Source: Bacillota bacterium | GTDB taxonomy: Bacteria; Bacillota; Clostridia; DSM-8532 | Assembly (NCBI GenBank): GCA_023443745.1 | Contig: JAEZTB010000008.1 | Location: 62,001 to 126,000 of the forward strand | Length of the DNA stretch: 64,000 nucleotides | Direction: 5' to 3' | In this document: piece after piece, positions 8,758 through 17,825 of the stretch | How the letters are laid out: each line of letters begins with the position of its first letter | Numbering within the stretch: position 1 is the first letter of the stretch | Notes under the pieces: generated by a model | Told to the model about the DNA's origin: nothing | The model's database searches: none | Seen by the model: only the letters and a program-made list of their open reading frames with translations | Translations under genes and position numbers: made by a program

Positions 8758-9261
8758 ATGGAATTGCATCGTTTTGGATATTTTTCAGGAATGGTTACCA
8801 CTATCAGTGATTTTTGGGCAGGAAATGAACAGTTGGCGGGCTGTAATAAGCTTATAACTGTCCAAAATGCAAATGGAAATATAGTCAACTTCGTCGTTAC
8901 TCCGACTACTTATTTTGTAGACCATGTCATGATAACAGTCGGTGATGAAGTAATTGGCTTCTATGACGCAAATGCTCCGGTTCCATTGATTTATCCGCCT
9001 CAGTATCGGGCACTTGTGATGGCCAGAACTTCACCTTATAAAGATGTTAAAGTAGACTATTTTGATTCACAACTGGTAAGCAGTGACGGCCAACTAAAAC
9101 TAAACCTCTTTCCCAATACCCGGATAGTACTTGAAAATGGGCAAGCCTTTACAGGAAACCCCGCAAACCGTGATTTGATTGTAGTCTATGGGCCCACTAC
9201 AAGGAGCATACCGGCTCAGACTAGCCCCTACGAAGTCATCGTAATGTGTCGGATGCAATAG
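8758..9261 (+). CDS. Conserved-looking hypothetical protein (beta-rich)
   Basis: I do not recognise this 167-residue protein. It begins MELHRFGYFSGMVTTISDFW and contains a glycine/proline-bounded beta-rich core: NFVVTPTTYFVDHVMITVGD, then GFYDANAPVPLIYPPQYRAL, and a C-terminal RDLIVVYGPTTRSIPAQTSP. There is no signal peptide and no membrane segment. The tone is of a small oligonucleotide- or ligand-binding barrel, possibly a spore-associated protein as in other clostridia, but this is a guess. The ribosome binding site is weak (GAGAAAG). It converges on the haloperoxidase gene 32 bp downstream. Confidence 0.65.
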   Translation: MELHRFGYFSGMVTTISDFWAGNEQLAGCNKLITVQNANGNIVNFVVTPTTYFVDHVMITVGDEVIGFYDANAPVPLIYPPQYRALVMARTSPYKDVKVDYFDSQLVSSDGQLKLNLFPNTRIVLENGQAFTGNPANRDLIVVYGPTTRSIPAQTSPYEVIVMCRMQ

Positions 9262-9293
9262 CCGGCATATTATTAAGGTGTGAATGACTGAAT

Positions 9294-10247
9294 TCAACAA
9301 TCAGGCGGCAATAATGGCAAATCACATGCCCTTGCACGGTCAGGGAAAGGAATGACCTGCACATAAGGAGGGGGCGGCAAGACAGCATTCCGATCGACAG
9401 TAATGGGATAGTCTATTTGACTTTGTTCATTATCAAACTGATTTTTGACAATCTCCACAACCATGCGGCCGATTTGGCGGCCCAATCTGAGGCCCTCAGT
9501 AATATCGGGAAGGAAATGTATACCACCATATAAACGTGAAATACTGTTCTCTTCGGCAAGCTCTTTTAGACGATCTGCCTCCGGTGAAAAAAAGTAACTG
9601 AGGATAACTTCAGCAGTACCGGATATCACGGAATGGCCGGAAGGGTATGAAGGGAATTTGGGTGTGCAAATAAAGGTCAGCAGCTTCTGATCCAATTGGT
9701 TGGGACGGGCAATGTCCCATAAATACTTGTAATACCATGTAATAACAAAAGCATCATTAATGGCGGCTTGCACAACAGCCAGCACACGGGCAGCCCTTAC
9801 CGGTGATAATCCATATGTATCGATCAGTCTGTCAATGATCGGAGTCCATTGTTTGGTGGCCGGTCCATCTCCCCAATAAAGGGTTGATTGTTTAAGATAG
9901 GGATTCAAATTCTTGAGTGCTCCCTTTACAATTACCAGTTCGGCATCAAAATTAAAATTGTTCGGGTTTTGTATCTCAAAGTCAATGGGCACTCCTGCAA
10001 GATTATCAAATCTTCCATTATCAAGACGCGTGAAATAATATAGCGGCCAGGAGCCTGCGGTAGGGTCTATCCCTATAGGGACTCTTTTTTCGCCTGCATA
10101 AGATAACTTTGACCATTTCCTCGGCAAATTGGCAGGCATGCGCATACGGGTTTTTGGAGGATCACATTCTTGCTGGACACAATTCTGCACGCTGTCATCA
10201 TTTAATTCCTGTTGGCCTAATAATTTACTTTCTTTGCGTGTTCTCAT
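9294..10247 (-). CDS. Vanadium-dependent haloperoxidase / PAP2-superfamily protein
   Basis: The 317-residue protein has the three-part oxyanion pocket of the PAP2/vanadium haloperoxidase superfamily: YKYLWDIARPNQ (K-x6-RP), KFPSYPSGHS (PSGH), and SRLYGGIHFLPDITEG (SR-x5-H). The same pocket binds phosphate in acid phosphatases and vanadate in haloperoxidases. The helical spacing and long N-terminal extension favour the haloperoxidase-like branch, which would oxidise halides or act as an unknown phosphatase. There is no signal peptide. Start 10247 is chosen for the GGGAG eight bases upstream; a GTG at 10265 is an alternative. Confidence 0.8.
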   Translation of the reverse strand: MRTRKESKLLGQQELNDDSVQNCVQQECDPPKTRMRMPANLPRKWSKLSYAGEKRVPIGIDPTAGSWPLYYFTRLDNGRFDNLAGVPIDFEIQNPNNFNFDAELVIVKGALKNLNPYLKQSTLYWGDGPATKQWTPIIDRLIDTYGLSPVRAARVLAVVQAAINDAFVITWYYKYLWDIARPNQLDQKLLTFICTPKFPSYPSGHSVISGTAEVILSYFFSPEADRLKELAEENSISRLYGGIHFLPDITEGLRLGRQIGRMVVEIVKNQFDNEQSQIDYPITVDRNAVLPPPPYVQVIPFPDRARACDLPLLPPDC

Positions 10248-10350
10248 TTTATGGTCTCCCATCACTTATAGTGTTGATTGCATACACAAAATTCATCGCT
10301 AAAGTATATGAGCTCGGAGACCATCATAGGACATTAACACCTCATACAAA

Positions 10351-10378
10351 AATGGCCACCTTTATAGAGGTGACCATT
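10351..10378 (-). terminator. Terminator of the nucleoside-transport operon
   Basis: On the minus strand, AATGGTCACCT pairs with AGGTGGCCATT around a short loop and is followed by TTTG. It lies 26 bp after the stop of the last permease gene (10404). Confidence 0.75.
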
Positions 10379-10403
10379 GCGATACGATGTTTACAGGTTA
10401 ATG

Positions 10404-11390
10404 CTACCGCTCTTCCCTGAAATAGGCCTGCCCCAGACTCGCCGGGGGCTGATTTTCACGTCTTTTACGCATGCTTACAGTGATAAGCACGATAACCGTG
10501 GCAAGATACGGGAAGATTTCATAGATGGAAATCGGAATAAAGCTTACCGGGAAGTAATACCGCATAACAGAAAGCGCACCAAAAGCCAGTGAGCAGAGAA
10601 GAGCTCTTGAAGGATGCCATGCTGCGAAAATGACCAGGGCAACAGACAGCCAGCCATATCCTCCGATGCAGTTATGGACCCACACTCCACCGACTCCGTT
10701 GGATGAGTTCATGACAATGTAAAGTCCGCCAAGACCGGAGATTCCGCCTCCGATACAGGTGGCCAAATACTTATACGCCGTGACATTAATGCCCGCTGCG
10801 TCAGCCGCCGCATGCCTCTCTCCCACAGCCCGAAGGTTCAGGCCCTTTCGCGTACAGCTCAGAAAATACCACATTAATAGAGCAATCGCAATGCTGAGGT
10901 ACACCATAAAATTGTAGGAAAACAGAAGCTTTCCTACCACAGGAATTTGAGCAAGCCCTGGAAACAATGCATTATTGAATCCGGCTTTGGTAACCGCGCT
11001 GACAGCTACATAACCGCCAGTTGAATTTCCGATGTACTCACCAAAGAAATTGCCAAAACCAATTCCGAAAATCGTCAGGGCAAGGCCTGTAACATTTTGG
11101 TTGGCCCTAAGGGTTATGGTAATGACGCTGTAAATAAAGGACCCAAAAGCGGCGCACAAAAAAGCACATATTATGGCAATAAGGACAGAAACCCATGCCA
11201 CAGGCTCGGAGACTGAACGCTCATAGTAGAATGAGCCTGCGATTCCTGCAATGCCTCCCATAAACATCAGTCCTTCCACGCCGAGATTAAGGTTGCCTGA
11301 TTTTTCGGTAAGGCTCTCACCCAATGTACCGAGCAGCAGAGGACAAGCAGCAAGAACGGCGGCTACGATAAAATTCATAATATCAGTCAT
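10404..11390 (-). CDS. Nucleoside-type ABC transporter permease (NupQ/YufQ-like)
   Basis: The 328-residue membrane protein has about eight to nine hydrophobic helices and the BPD-transp-2 permease fold. It carries the conserved GTLGESLTEKSGNLNLGVEGLM motif near the N-terminus (about residues 21-42) and the EAA-like loop around VGERHAAADAAGIN. In BMP-dependent importers it pairs with a second permease (NupP). It overlaps the nupP-like gene by 8 bp. Substrates of this family are purine or pyrimidine nucleosides; the neighbouring xpt suggests purines. Confidence 0.88.
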   Translation of the reverse strand: MTDIMNFIVAAVLAACPLLLGTLGESLTEKSGNLNLGVEGLMFMGGIAGIAGSFYYERSVSEPVAWVSVLIAIICAFLCAAFGSFIYSVITITLRANQNVTGLALTIFGIGFGNFFGEYIGNSTGGYVAVSAVTKAGFNNALFPGLAQIPVVGKLLFSYNFMVYLSIAIALLMWYFLSCTRKGLNLRAVGERHAAADAAGINVTAYKYLATCIGGGISGLGGLYIVMNSSNGVGGVWVHNCIGGYGWLSVALVIFAAWHPSRALLCSLAFGALSVMRYYFPVSFIPISIYEIFPYLATVIVLITVSMRKRRENQPPASLGQAYFREER

Positions 11391-12495
11391 TAGGCACCTC
11401 CATTTTCTTACTGCCTCGGAATATCAAACGATAATTGATAAAAAATTCGCAACCCAGCATGAAAAACAGAATAATGCCTGTTAGTACTTCGGATGCGGAT
11501 GCCGGTATTTTAAAGTTGGTTTGAATAGTGTTTGAGCCCTTCGTCAGAATTGCGAGGAAAATCGATATGACGATCATGGCAAAGGGATTGAGCTTGGATA
11601 GCCACGCTACAGTAATGGCTGTAAAGCCGTACCCTCCGGCCGTATTGTCTGTCAAGGTATAGCTGGAACCCGATACGATCAGAAATCCGACCATACCGGC
11701 AATTGCACCCGACATAAAAACAGTTCTCATGATAACTTTGGGGACATTCATACCCACATACTTGGCAGTGTGCTCACTCTCACCTACAACAGCGATCTCA
11801 TAACCATGCTGGGTATGCTTCATGTAAATATACATAAATACCGCAAGGGTCAGTACAATGATCCAGCCTATATGTACTCCAAAAACACTTGGAAGCCTGG
11901 CTGAGGCATCAAACATGGCGATTTTGGGAAAACCGCTGCTTGACGGACTTTTCCACGGACCCGTACGCAAATAGGTCACAATGTTGAGTACGATGTAATT
12001 GAGCATCAGAGTGAAAAGCGTTTCATTGGTACCCCACTTCGCTTTGAAAACTGCCGGAATAAGGCCCCATATGCCCCCTGCTGCTACCGCCGCAACAAAC
12101 ATAACGACAAGAAGCACCGGGCGCGGCATGTTCTGATATTGAAAGAGAGCAAAATAAGACGCCGCAATGGCTCCTGCCAGTATTTGCCCCTCTGCACCGA
12201 TATTCCAAAACCTCATTTTGAAGGCAGGTGCAATTGAGAGCGCTGCTCCCAGAAGTGGAATGGCAATTTTTGCAGTCGCGACAATCGCCGTTTTTGTGGA
12301 AAGTGAGCCTGATATCATATCCCGGTAAACGGCAATGGGGTTATGGCCCAAGGCCAGTATTAATAGCCCTCCCGAAGCAAGTGCCAGAAGGACAGCCATG
12401 ATGCGTATGCTCCATGATTTTGCCGGTGAAATATCCATACGCCTGGCGATTCTTACAAGGGGCTCTTTTATTTCGCTGCTTTTGGATACGCTCAT
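11383..12495 (-). CDS. Nucleoside-type ABC transporter permease (NupP/YufP-like)
   Basis: A 370-residue polytopic protein, longer than its partner as usual for the NupP side. A basic N-terminus (KEPLVRIARRMDISPAKSW) precedes the first helix. The motif FRFWNIGAEGQI-like (here MRFWNIGAEGQILAGA, near residue 90) and VVGESEHTAKYVGMN are the conserved cytoplasmic loops. It overlaps the upstream ATPase gene by 4 bp and the next permease by 8 bp. Confidence 0.88.
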   Translation of the reverse strand: MSVSKSSEIKEPLVRIARRMDISPAKSWSIRIMAVLLALASGGLLILALGHNPIAVYRDMISGSLSTKTAIVATAKIAIPLLGAALSIAPAFKMRFWNIGAEGQILAGAIAASYFALFQYQNMPRPVLLVVMFVAAVAAGGIWGLIPAVFKAKWGTNETLFTLMLNYIVLNIVTYLRTGPWKSPSSSGFPKIAMFDASARLPSVFGVHIGWIIVLTLAVFMYIYMKHTQHGYEIAVVGESEHTAKYVGMNVPKVIMRTVFMSGAIAGMVGFLIVSGSSYTLTDNTAGGYGFTAITVAWLSKLNPFAMIVISIFLAILTKGSNTIQTNFKIPASASEVLTGIILFFMLGCEFFINYRLIFRGSKKMEVPND

Positions 12496-14039
12496 TTCGT
12501 CCCCTCCTCTCCTATGCCGGTCATTAAAAGTCCAACCTCTTCCTTGGTGGCGTTTCGGCCATCAACAATGCCGCTGACTTTACCACCGCAAAGAACAAGA
12601 ATCCGGTCACAGAGCTCTATAAGCACATCCAAATCTTCTCCCACATAAATGACCGCCACTCCCGCCTTTTTCTGCTCGGTGAGCAGTGAATAGATGGTGT
12701 AAGAGGTGTTGATATCGAGACCTCGGACGGCATAGGCCGTCATGAGGACTTTAGGTGCTGCCGCAATTTCACGCCCCACAAGGACCTTCTGCACATTTCC
12801 ACCCGAAAGCTTACTGACCGACGTACTGACACCGGGCGTTACAACCTCAAGCTGTTCGATGACATCCTCTGCAAGCTTTCTGGGAGGCTTACGGTCAGTA
12901 AATCCAAGCTTTCCTTTCAGATAGCTTCTAAGCATCATATTATCGGCCATGTCCATGCTTCCGACCAATCCCATTCCCAGGCGATCCTCGGGTACAAAGG
13001 ACAGGGCCACCCCCAGCTTCCTGATCTGCATAGGGCGTTTGCCTACAAGCTCGGTAGCCTCTCCCGTATCATCAGGGTAGTATAAAACACTGCTGCCCTC
13101 ACTGAGAGGATATAATCCGGCAATGCCTTCCAACAGCTCTTTCTGCCCGCATCCGGATATTCCCGCAATACCGAGGATTTCGCCGCCATAAGCCGTAAAG
13201 CTGATATCATCCAGTATTTTAGTTCCCTCTTCGTTAATGCAGTTGATGCCTTTAGCGATCATACGCGGGGTCGGATTCACCGGTTCAGGCCGTTCAATGT
13301 TCAGACTGACCGTACGTCCCACCATCATCTCGGTAAGGGATTGTGCGGTTGCTTCGGAGGTACTGACTGTACCTATATACTCCCCCTTGCGCAGTACCGC
13401 GACCCTGTCGGAAACCGCCAAGACCTCCTGCATTTTATGTGTAATGATAATAATCGATTTACCGTCATCACGCATTTTCCGTAAAACAGTAAAGAGCTTA
13501 TCAGACTCTTGGGCTGTTAAAACGGCAGTGGGCTCGTCCAAAATCAATATCTCAGCATTGCGGTAAAGCACCTTTATGATCTCAACTGTCTGCTTTTCGG
13601 ACACAGACATATCATATATTTTACGCTCCGGATTGATGCTAAAGCCGTAGCGCTCACTAATCTCCCTTACCTTTGCGGATATTTTTTTTCTGTCAAGCCT
13701 GCCCTTGCCTTTTAATCCCAAAACGATGTTTTCTGCAGCCGTCATGTTATCCACCAGTTTAAAATGCTGGTGGATCATCCCTATTCCCAATTCAAAGGCG
13801 TCCTTCGGCGAACGGATGGTAACCTCATTGCCGTTCAACAAGACCTTACCGCTATCTGGATAATAGATACCGGCTAGTATATTCATCAATGTTGTCTTTC
13901 CGCTGCCGTTTTCCCCCAGCAAGGAAAGTATCTCTCCCCAGCGAACCTCAAGACTTACCCGATTATTGGCAGCAACTCCGCCAAAGCTTTTGGTAATATC
14001 ACTAAGCTCAATAGCATTTACAGGGCTCACCCAAGCCAC
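12492..14039 (-). CDS. Nucleoside-type ABC transporter ATP-binding protein (NupO/YufO-like, two NBDs)
   Basis: A 515-residue protein with two fused nucleotide-binding domains. NBD1 has Walker A GENGSGKTT (about residues 42-50), signature MSVSEKQTVEII and Walker B LILDEPTAVLT. NBD2 has a degenerate Walker A (GISGCGQKE), signature LSGGNVQKVL and a weakened Walker B (KVLMTAYAVRGLDIN). This asymmetry is normal for sugar/nucleoside importers. The GTG at 14039 abuts AGAGAGG; a GTG 9 bp inside the gene (14030) has better spacing to the same ribosome binding site. Confidence 0.9.
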   Translation of the reverse strand: MAWVSPVNAIELSDITKSFGGVAANNRVSLEVRWGEILSLLGENGSGKTTLMNILAGIYYPDSGKVLLNGNEVTIRSPKDAFELGIGMIHQHFKLVDNMTAAENIVLGLKGKGRLDRKKISAKVREISERYGFSINPERKIYDMSVSEKQTVEIIKVLYRNAEILILDEPTAVLTAQESDKLFTVLRKMRDDGKSIIIITHKMQEVLAVSDRVAVLRKGEYIGTVSTSEATAQSLTEMMVGRTVSLNIERPEPVNPTPRMIAKGINCINEEGTKILDDISFTAYGGEILGIAGISGCGQKELLEGIAGLYPLSEGSSVLYYPDDTGEATELVGKRPMQIRKLGVALSFVPEDRLGMGLVGSMDMADNMMLRSYLKGKLGFTDRKPPRKLAEDVIEQLEVVTPGVSTSVSKLSGGNVQKVLVGREIAAAPKVLMTAYAVRGLDINTSYTIYSLLTEQKKAGVAVIYVGEDLDVLIELCDRILVLCGGKVSGIVDGRNATKEEVGLLMTGIGEEGTK

Positions 14040-14072
14040 CCTCTCTAATTAAGTTTTCTAAAGAAGAAGAAC

Positions 14073-14120
14073 AGGGATGGACGAAAACCTGCAACATCGT
14101 TTATGCTTTCGTACATCCCT
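14073..14120 (-). other. Intercistronic hairpin between substrate-binding protein and ATPase genes
   Basis: On the minus strand, AGGGATGTACGAAA and TTTCGTCCATCCCT form a 14-bp stem with one mismatch around a 20-nt loop. It lies 22 bp after the bmp gene stop and before the ATPase gene. Such hairpins commonly protect the upstream message or cause partial termination, so that the binding protein is made in excess over the membrane parts. Confidence 0.6.
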
Positions 14121-14142
14121 ATCAATTAAATCAAACCTTAAT

Positions 14143-15354
14143 CTATTTACCTAAAACTTTAACACCATCAATGATATAGTACCAATAAGGTGCAGACTGT
14201 GTATCGGACTCTTTGAACCATTCTCCGGCCTTAACCTCTATAGTGCCCTCAGTGCCCCAGTTGGAGCCTTTACCTGACAGCGGACCTGCAAAAACATGCA
14301 GATTACCGGCTTTAAGGCCTTCTGCTGCCTTGTCAATAGCTTCCTGGGTACCTGCAGCAGCAATCTTTGAATTCAGGGGGCTTAAGTAAACAGCACCCTC
14401 GGACAAGCCCTGGCACCAGTCTGTAGGTATAGTTGTACCGTCAATAATGCTCTGAACAGCAAAGGTTAAGTAAATACTCCAGTCACTCCGTGCAGATATA
14501 AGGGAAGCATTAGGAGCAGCTTCGATCATATCGGCATTGTAGCCAACCTGGAATACTTTGTTGGATTCAGCTGTTGTTGCCGGAGCAGTGGAGTCGGAAT
14601 GCTGGCTGATAACCTTGCAACCACCGTCAATGAGGGTTTGAGCAACCTGTGCTTCGGCGATGGGGTCATGCCACGAGTTGGTATAAATAACATCCATAGT
14701 TGCATTAGGCGTAACAGATTTAGCACCAAGGTAGAATGCGGTTAACCCTGAAACCACCTCTGCGCATTCAAAAGCTGCGACATAACCAAGCTTGGTCTCG
14801 TTCAGCTCTTTGAGCTTCATACCGGCGGCAATACCGGCAAGATAACGTGCCTCGTAAATAGATGTAAAGTAGTTGTGGAAATTGCTTAGTCCGGCCTTTG
14901 AAGCGCCGTCGCCTGTTGCATGGCAGAACTGAATTTTAGGATTAGCAGCGGCTGCTTCCTTCATATAGTCTCCATGGCCGAAGCTTGTGGCAAAGATAAT
15001 CTGGCAGCCTGCCTCGATAAGCTCATCGATGGCAGTAGCACAGCCTTCATCCTCACCGATGTTGTACTTGTTGATGATCTGATTTTCGTTGAGACCCAGC
15101 GCCTTGACCATCGCCCAGGTGCCCAGATCATGGTTGTAGGTATAGCCCTTGTCGGAAGGGTCGGAGATGTGGATAAATCCAATCTTCAGATCTTCCTTGG
15201 CAACACCGGTAGCCTTAACCACATCTTCCGGTGTGGTTGTAGGCTCAGGCGAATTGGCCGAGGGACTTCCGGAAGCAGCAGGTGCTGCATTGCCGCAGGC
15301 CACCACGGTAAAGGCCATTACCACAATGAGTAACAGTGAAAGTAGTTTTTTCAT
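14143..15354 (-). CDS. BMP-family nucleoside-binding lipoprotein
   Basis: The 403-residue substrate-binding protein of the importer begins with a lipoprotein signal peptide (MKKLLSLLLIVVMAFTVVAC, Cys20). A Pro/Ser/Thr-rich linker follows, then the periplasmic-binding fold (GFIHISDPSDKGYTYNHDLG; SFGHGDYMKEAAAANP). It is anchored on the outer face of the membrane. The ATG at 15354 has GGAGG about eight bases upstream; an upstream in-frame start would bury the signal peptide. It sits 63 bp after xpt. Confidence 0.92.
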   Translation of the reverse strand: MKKLLSLLLIVVMAFTVVACGNAAPAASGSPSANSPEPTTTPEDVVKATGVAKEDLKIGFIHISDPSDKGYTYNHDLGTWAMVKALGLNENQIINKYNIGEDEGCATAIDELIEAGCQIIFATSFGHGDYMKEAAAANPKIQFCHATGDGASKAGLSNFHNYFTSIYEARYLAGIAAGMKLKELNETKLGYVAAFECAEVVSGLTAFYLGAKSVTPNATMDVIYTNSWHDPIAEAQVAQTLIDGGCKVISQHSDSTAPATTAESNKVFQVGYNADMIEAAPNASLISARSDWSIYLTFAVQSIIDGTTIPTDWCQGLSEGAVYLSPLNSKIAAAGTQEAIDKAAEGLKAGNLHVFAGPLSGKGSNWGTEGTIEVKAGEWFKESDTQSAPYWYYIIDGVKVLGK

Positions 15355-15417
15355 TATCTTTCCTCCATAATATAAAATAATATAAATTGTATACCTATAA
15401 ACTAAAAAAGACGGCAC

Positions 15418-15990
15418 CTAACAAAATTCGATGCTGCCGTCTTCATTCATTGATTTAATTTTAGCTAATGATTCTACACGTATCCCTTGTGCTCTGATCA
15501 TCTCACCTCCAGGCTGAAATGCCTTTTCGATGGCAATTCCCGCGCCTACAAGGAAAGCGCCGGCAGTATTGACCAGACTTACAAGACCGGTCAAGGCTGC
15601 ACCGTTAGCAAGAAAATCGTCTATGATTAAAACTCTGTCCTTGGAGTTCAAATATTCTTTAGATACAAGGATGTCATATATCTTACCGTGTGTGAAGGAT
15701 TCAACCTGAGCAGTATATACTTCATCACTGATATTTCGGGTTTTATTTTTCTTGGCGAAAACAACGGGACATTTGAATTTTTGAGCCGCTATACAGGCGA
15801 TGCCGATTCCTGAGGCCTCAATGGTGAGTATCTTTGTTACATTTGAGTCACCAAACAACCGCCAGAACTCATCAGCCATTTCTTCAAAAAGGTTGATGTC
15901 CATCTGCTGGTTAAGAAAGCTGTCTACTTTCAGAATATGTCCGTTCTTGACTTTACCATCCCTACGGATACGTTCTTCCATTAGCTGCAT
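15418..15990 (-). CDS. xpt: Xanthine phosphoribosyltransferase
   Basis: The 190-residue enzyme converts xanthine plus PRPP to XMP in purine salvage. The PRPP-binding loop is RVLIIDDFLANGAA (about residues 120-133). The N-terminal hood MEERIRRDGKVKNGHILKVD is typical of Xpt. The length matches the family. It is the first gene of the transport operon, coupling uptake to salvage. I looked for a purine riboswitch in 15991-16184 and saw none. Confidence 0.95.
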   Translation of the reverse strand: MQLMEERIRRDGKVKNGHILKVDSFLNQQMDINLFEEMADEFWRLFGDSNVTKILTIEASGIGIACIAAQKFKCPVVFAKKNKTRNISDEVYTAQVESFTHGKIYDILVSKEYLNSKDRVLIIDDFLANGAALTGLVSLVNTAGAFLVGAGIAIEKAFQPGGEMIRAQGIRVESLAKIKSMNEDGSIEFC

Positions 15991-16034
15991 TGCTGTGGCC
16001 TTCCCGTTTCATTAAATTATGAATTGATTCTAAT

Positions 16035-16064
16035 ATTCTACAATACATTTACAATTGAAAACAA
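16035..16064 (-). promoter_or_regulatory. Possible sigma-A promoter for xpt-nup operon
   Basis: Minus-strand -35 TTGTTT (16059-16064) and -10 TAGAAT (16035-16040) are separated by 18 bp. They lie 45 bp upstream of the xpt start. The match is moderate and the region is AT-rich, so chance resemblance is possible. Confidence 0.35.
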
Positions 16065-16130
16065 CAGCGAAATTAATCGAATTTTGCAATATGTTCACCT
16101 TTAATTTGGTCATTTTTATGAGGTAGAACA

Positions 16131-16156
16131 AAAAGCCCCTGAAACCAAGGGCTTTT
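16131..16156 (-). terminator. Terminator of the hydrolase operon
   Basis: AAAAGCCC and GGGCTTTT form an 8-bp stem on the minus strand with further pairing inside, followed by TTG. It lies about 30 bp after the hydrolase stop (16185). Confidence 0.7.
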
Positions 16157-16184
16157 CATTGTTCAAGCAAACCAGAAAAAATGT

Positions 16185-17144
16185 TCAGTGGATTTTTCCA
16201 AGGAAATGGCTTGTCGCATCACAAATATCTGAAACATTAGTCTGATAAAGGAAATGAGAGCTATCAATAATCATTGATTCTGCTTTTGCTCCAAGTCTAT
16301 TTAAGTGATTTGTCTGATATTCTGCTCCTGCTTTTTTCTCCGTTTGTGAGGATATGAGCTTCAGCACCGGTATTTCTTCTGGAAAAGCTATTGCATTTAC
16401 TTCATTAATATTGTCAAGCATACGATAGGACTGATCAATAATAGTATCATTGAGAACATGATAAGCAAATAATTTATAGTCACTGATTTCTTTTCCGGTG
16501 TATCCGTTTTCGGCTTTTTGAGAAGGAGGCATCAATCCATATGTAATGCGTGTTAATCCACAAGCTTGTTGCAGCTTGCCTATTCCGTATAAGAATTTTG
16601 GAGGATTTCCAGTTCCTGTTTTTGCAGTTGATGTTGTGTCCAGCATAATAATTGAAGACACTTCATCAGGATATTTTGCGGCATAATATTCACTGTAAAT
16701 ACCGGACGCGGAGTGAGGCATCAGGACGTAAGGCGCTTTAAAGCCCGCCAGAGACAATACAGTTCTGATTTCTTCCGTATAATTTTCGTTTGTTCGTGGT
16801 GTATCTGTTTTGTCGCTAAATCCAATCCCGAAATATTCAATGCAAACAACAGTATATTCTTTAGAAAGCTCTCTCATCAGTGGGCCAAAGTCCGCACTTG
16901 GTAAAGCCACTCCAAAACCCGGTAACAACACAATGGAATTCTCACCTTTGCCCATAGAATACACATGCATCTTTTGTTTGTTTAGTTCTACTATCTTTCC
17001 ATAAGACGGGACAGCTTCAAGCTCATTTGAAAAAAATACTTTGTTGATTGCAAATCCGATTATATTCAGACAAATAATGATTCCCAAAATAATTGCAAAA
17101 ACGGTCATTACCTTTTTACCTCTTTTCGCTTTGATTTTTCCCAT
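16185..17144 (-). CDS. Membrane-anchored alpha/beta hydrolase
   Basis: The 319-residue protein has a basic N-terminus and one membrane helix (about residues 13-35, MTVFAIILGIIICLNIIGF). An alpha/beta hydrolase domain follows. The oxyanion region is VLLPGFGVALPS, the nucleophile Ser is in MPHSASGIYSE (the usual first Gly is Pro-His here), and the catalytic His is in DSSHFLYQ near the C-terminus. The substrate is unknown. The ATG at 17144 is 4 bp after the regulator stop, and its ribosome binding site (GTGAG) overlaps that stop, so the two genes are translationally coupled. Confidence 0.85.
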   Translation of the reverse strand: MGKIKAKRGKKVMTVFAIILGIIICLNIIGFAINKVFFSNELEAVPSYGKIVELNKQKMHVYSMGKGENSIVLLPGFGVALPSADFGPLMRELSKEYTVVCIEYFGIGFSDKTDTPRTNENYTEEIRTVLSLAGFKAPYVLMPHSASGIYSEYYAAKYPDEVSSIIMLDTTSTAKTGTGNPPKFLYGIGKLQQACGLTRITYGLMPPSQKAENGYTGKEISDYKLFAYHVLNDTIIDQSYRMLDNINEVNAIAFPEEIPVLKLISSQTEKKAGAEYQTNHLNRLGAKAESMIIDSSHFLYQTNVSDICDATSHFLGKIH

Positions 17145-17148
17145 TTGC

Positions 17149-17661
17149 TCACTCACTTTCTGGGGGTGCAGATATGACGGAAAGATCTCTGGCTTTCCTT
17201 CCGTCCGCATTTTGAAAGTTGTATTTTACGAGAAGCTCTCTCAACTCCGATAAAAATTGGTCAAACTCATTATCATTCATCATCAGTATTGTATTGTTCA
17301 TAAAAAGTTTATCTCTACCGGTGTTCGGATTCACTCCGCTGAAATAGTTATGAAACCTTGCATATCTGTTCATCAAAAAGCCCAATGCATTCTGAGAAGC
17401 ATTTTCAAGTGTGTTATTTTTTGATATTTCCCCCGTATTCAAAGCAAGGGTTCTTTCAAGGCTCCCACGAATCTTTTTTTCTGATACAACGGACAAAATG
17501 TTGTTGTCCAATAAAATATTGATATGACGGTACATAGTGGTCCGCGGAACATCACTGATTTTTTCACAAAGCTCTGTCGCAGTGACGCTTCGTCTTGTGG
17601 AAAGCTCTTGTATGATTCGCATTCGGACAGGGTTCAGCATAACCTCATTTATGTCTTTCAT
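17149..17661 (-). CDS. ArsR-like winged-helix regulator
   Basis: A 170-residue protein. Residues 1-70 form a winged helix (NEVMLNPVRMRIIQELSTRR, then the recognition helix DVPRTTMYRHINILLDNNIL). The C-terminal 100 residues are a helical sensor domain seen in regulators that accompany hydrolases. It is the first gene of a two-gene operon with the hydrolase and likely represses it. No ligand can be inferred. Confidence 0.85.
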   Translation of the reverse strand: MKDINEVMLNPVRMRIIQELSTRRSVTATELCEKISDVPRTTMYRHINILLDNNILSVVSEKKIRGSLERTLALNTGEISKNNTLENASQNALGFLMNRYARFHNYFSGVNPNTGRDKLFMNNTILMMNDNEFDQFLSELRELLVKYNFQNADGRKARDLSVISAPPESE

Positions 17662-17763
17662 ACTACACCTCCATTGTTTCCACTTTTGATTATAATACCA
17701 CTATCGGTATTATTCAAGCGGCAAAATAAAAGACTTAAAAGCAGCACATTTAAAAAAGAAAAA

Positions 17764-17782
17764 GCCATCCAAAATGGATGGC
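17764..17782 (-). terminator. Terminator of the ara operon
   Basis: A perfect 8-bp stem GCCATCCA/TGGATGGC with a 3-nt loop, followed on the minus strand by TTTTTCTTTTTT. It lies 44 bp after the araD stop. Confidence 0.9.
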
Positions 17783-17825
17783 GGAGGTTTTCGTAAATCG
17801 GTTTCATTGGCGCGGACGGCCTCTA

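Noticed and set aside
15991..16184. Purine riboswitch ahead of xpt
   Set aside because: No three-stem purine aptamer core or expected loop sequences could be found on the minus strand.
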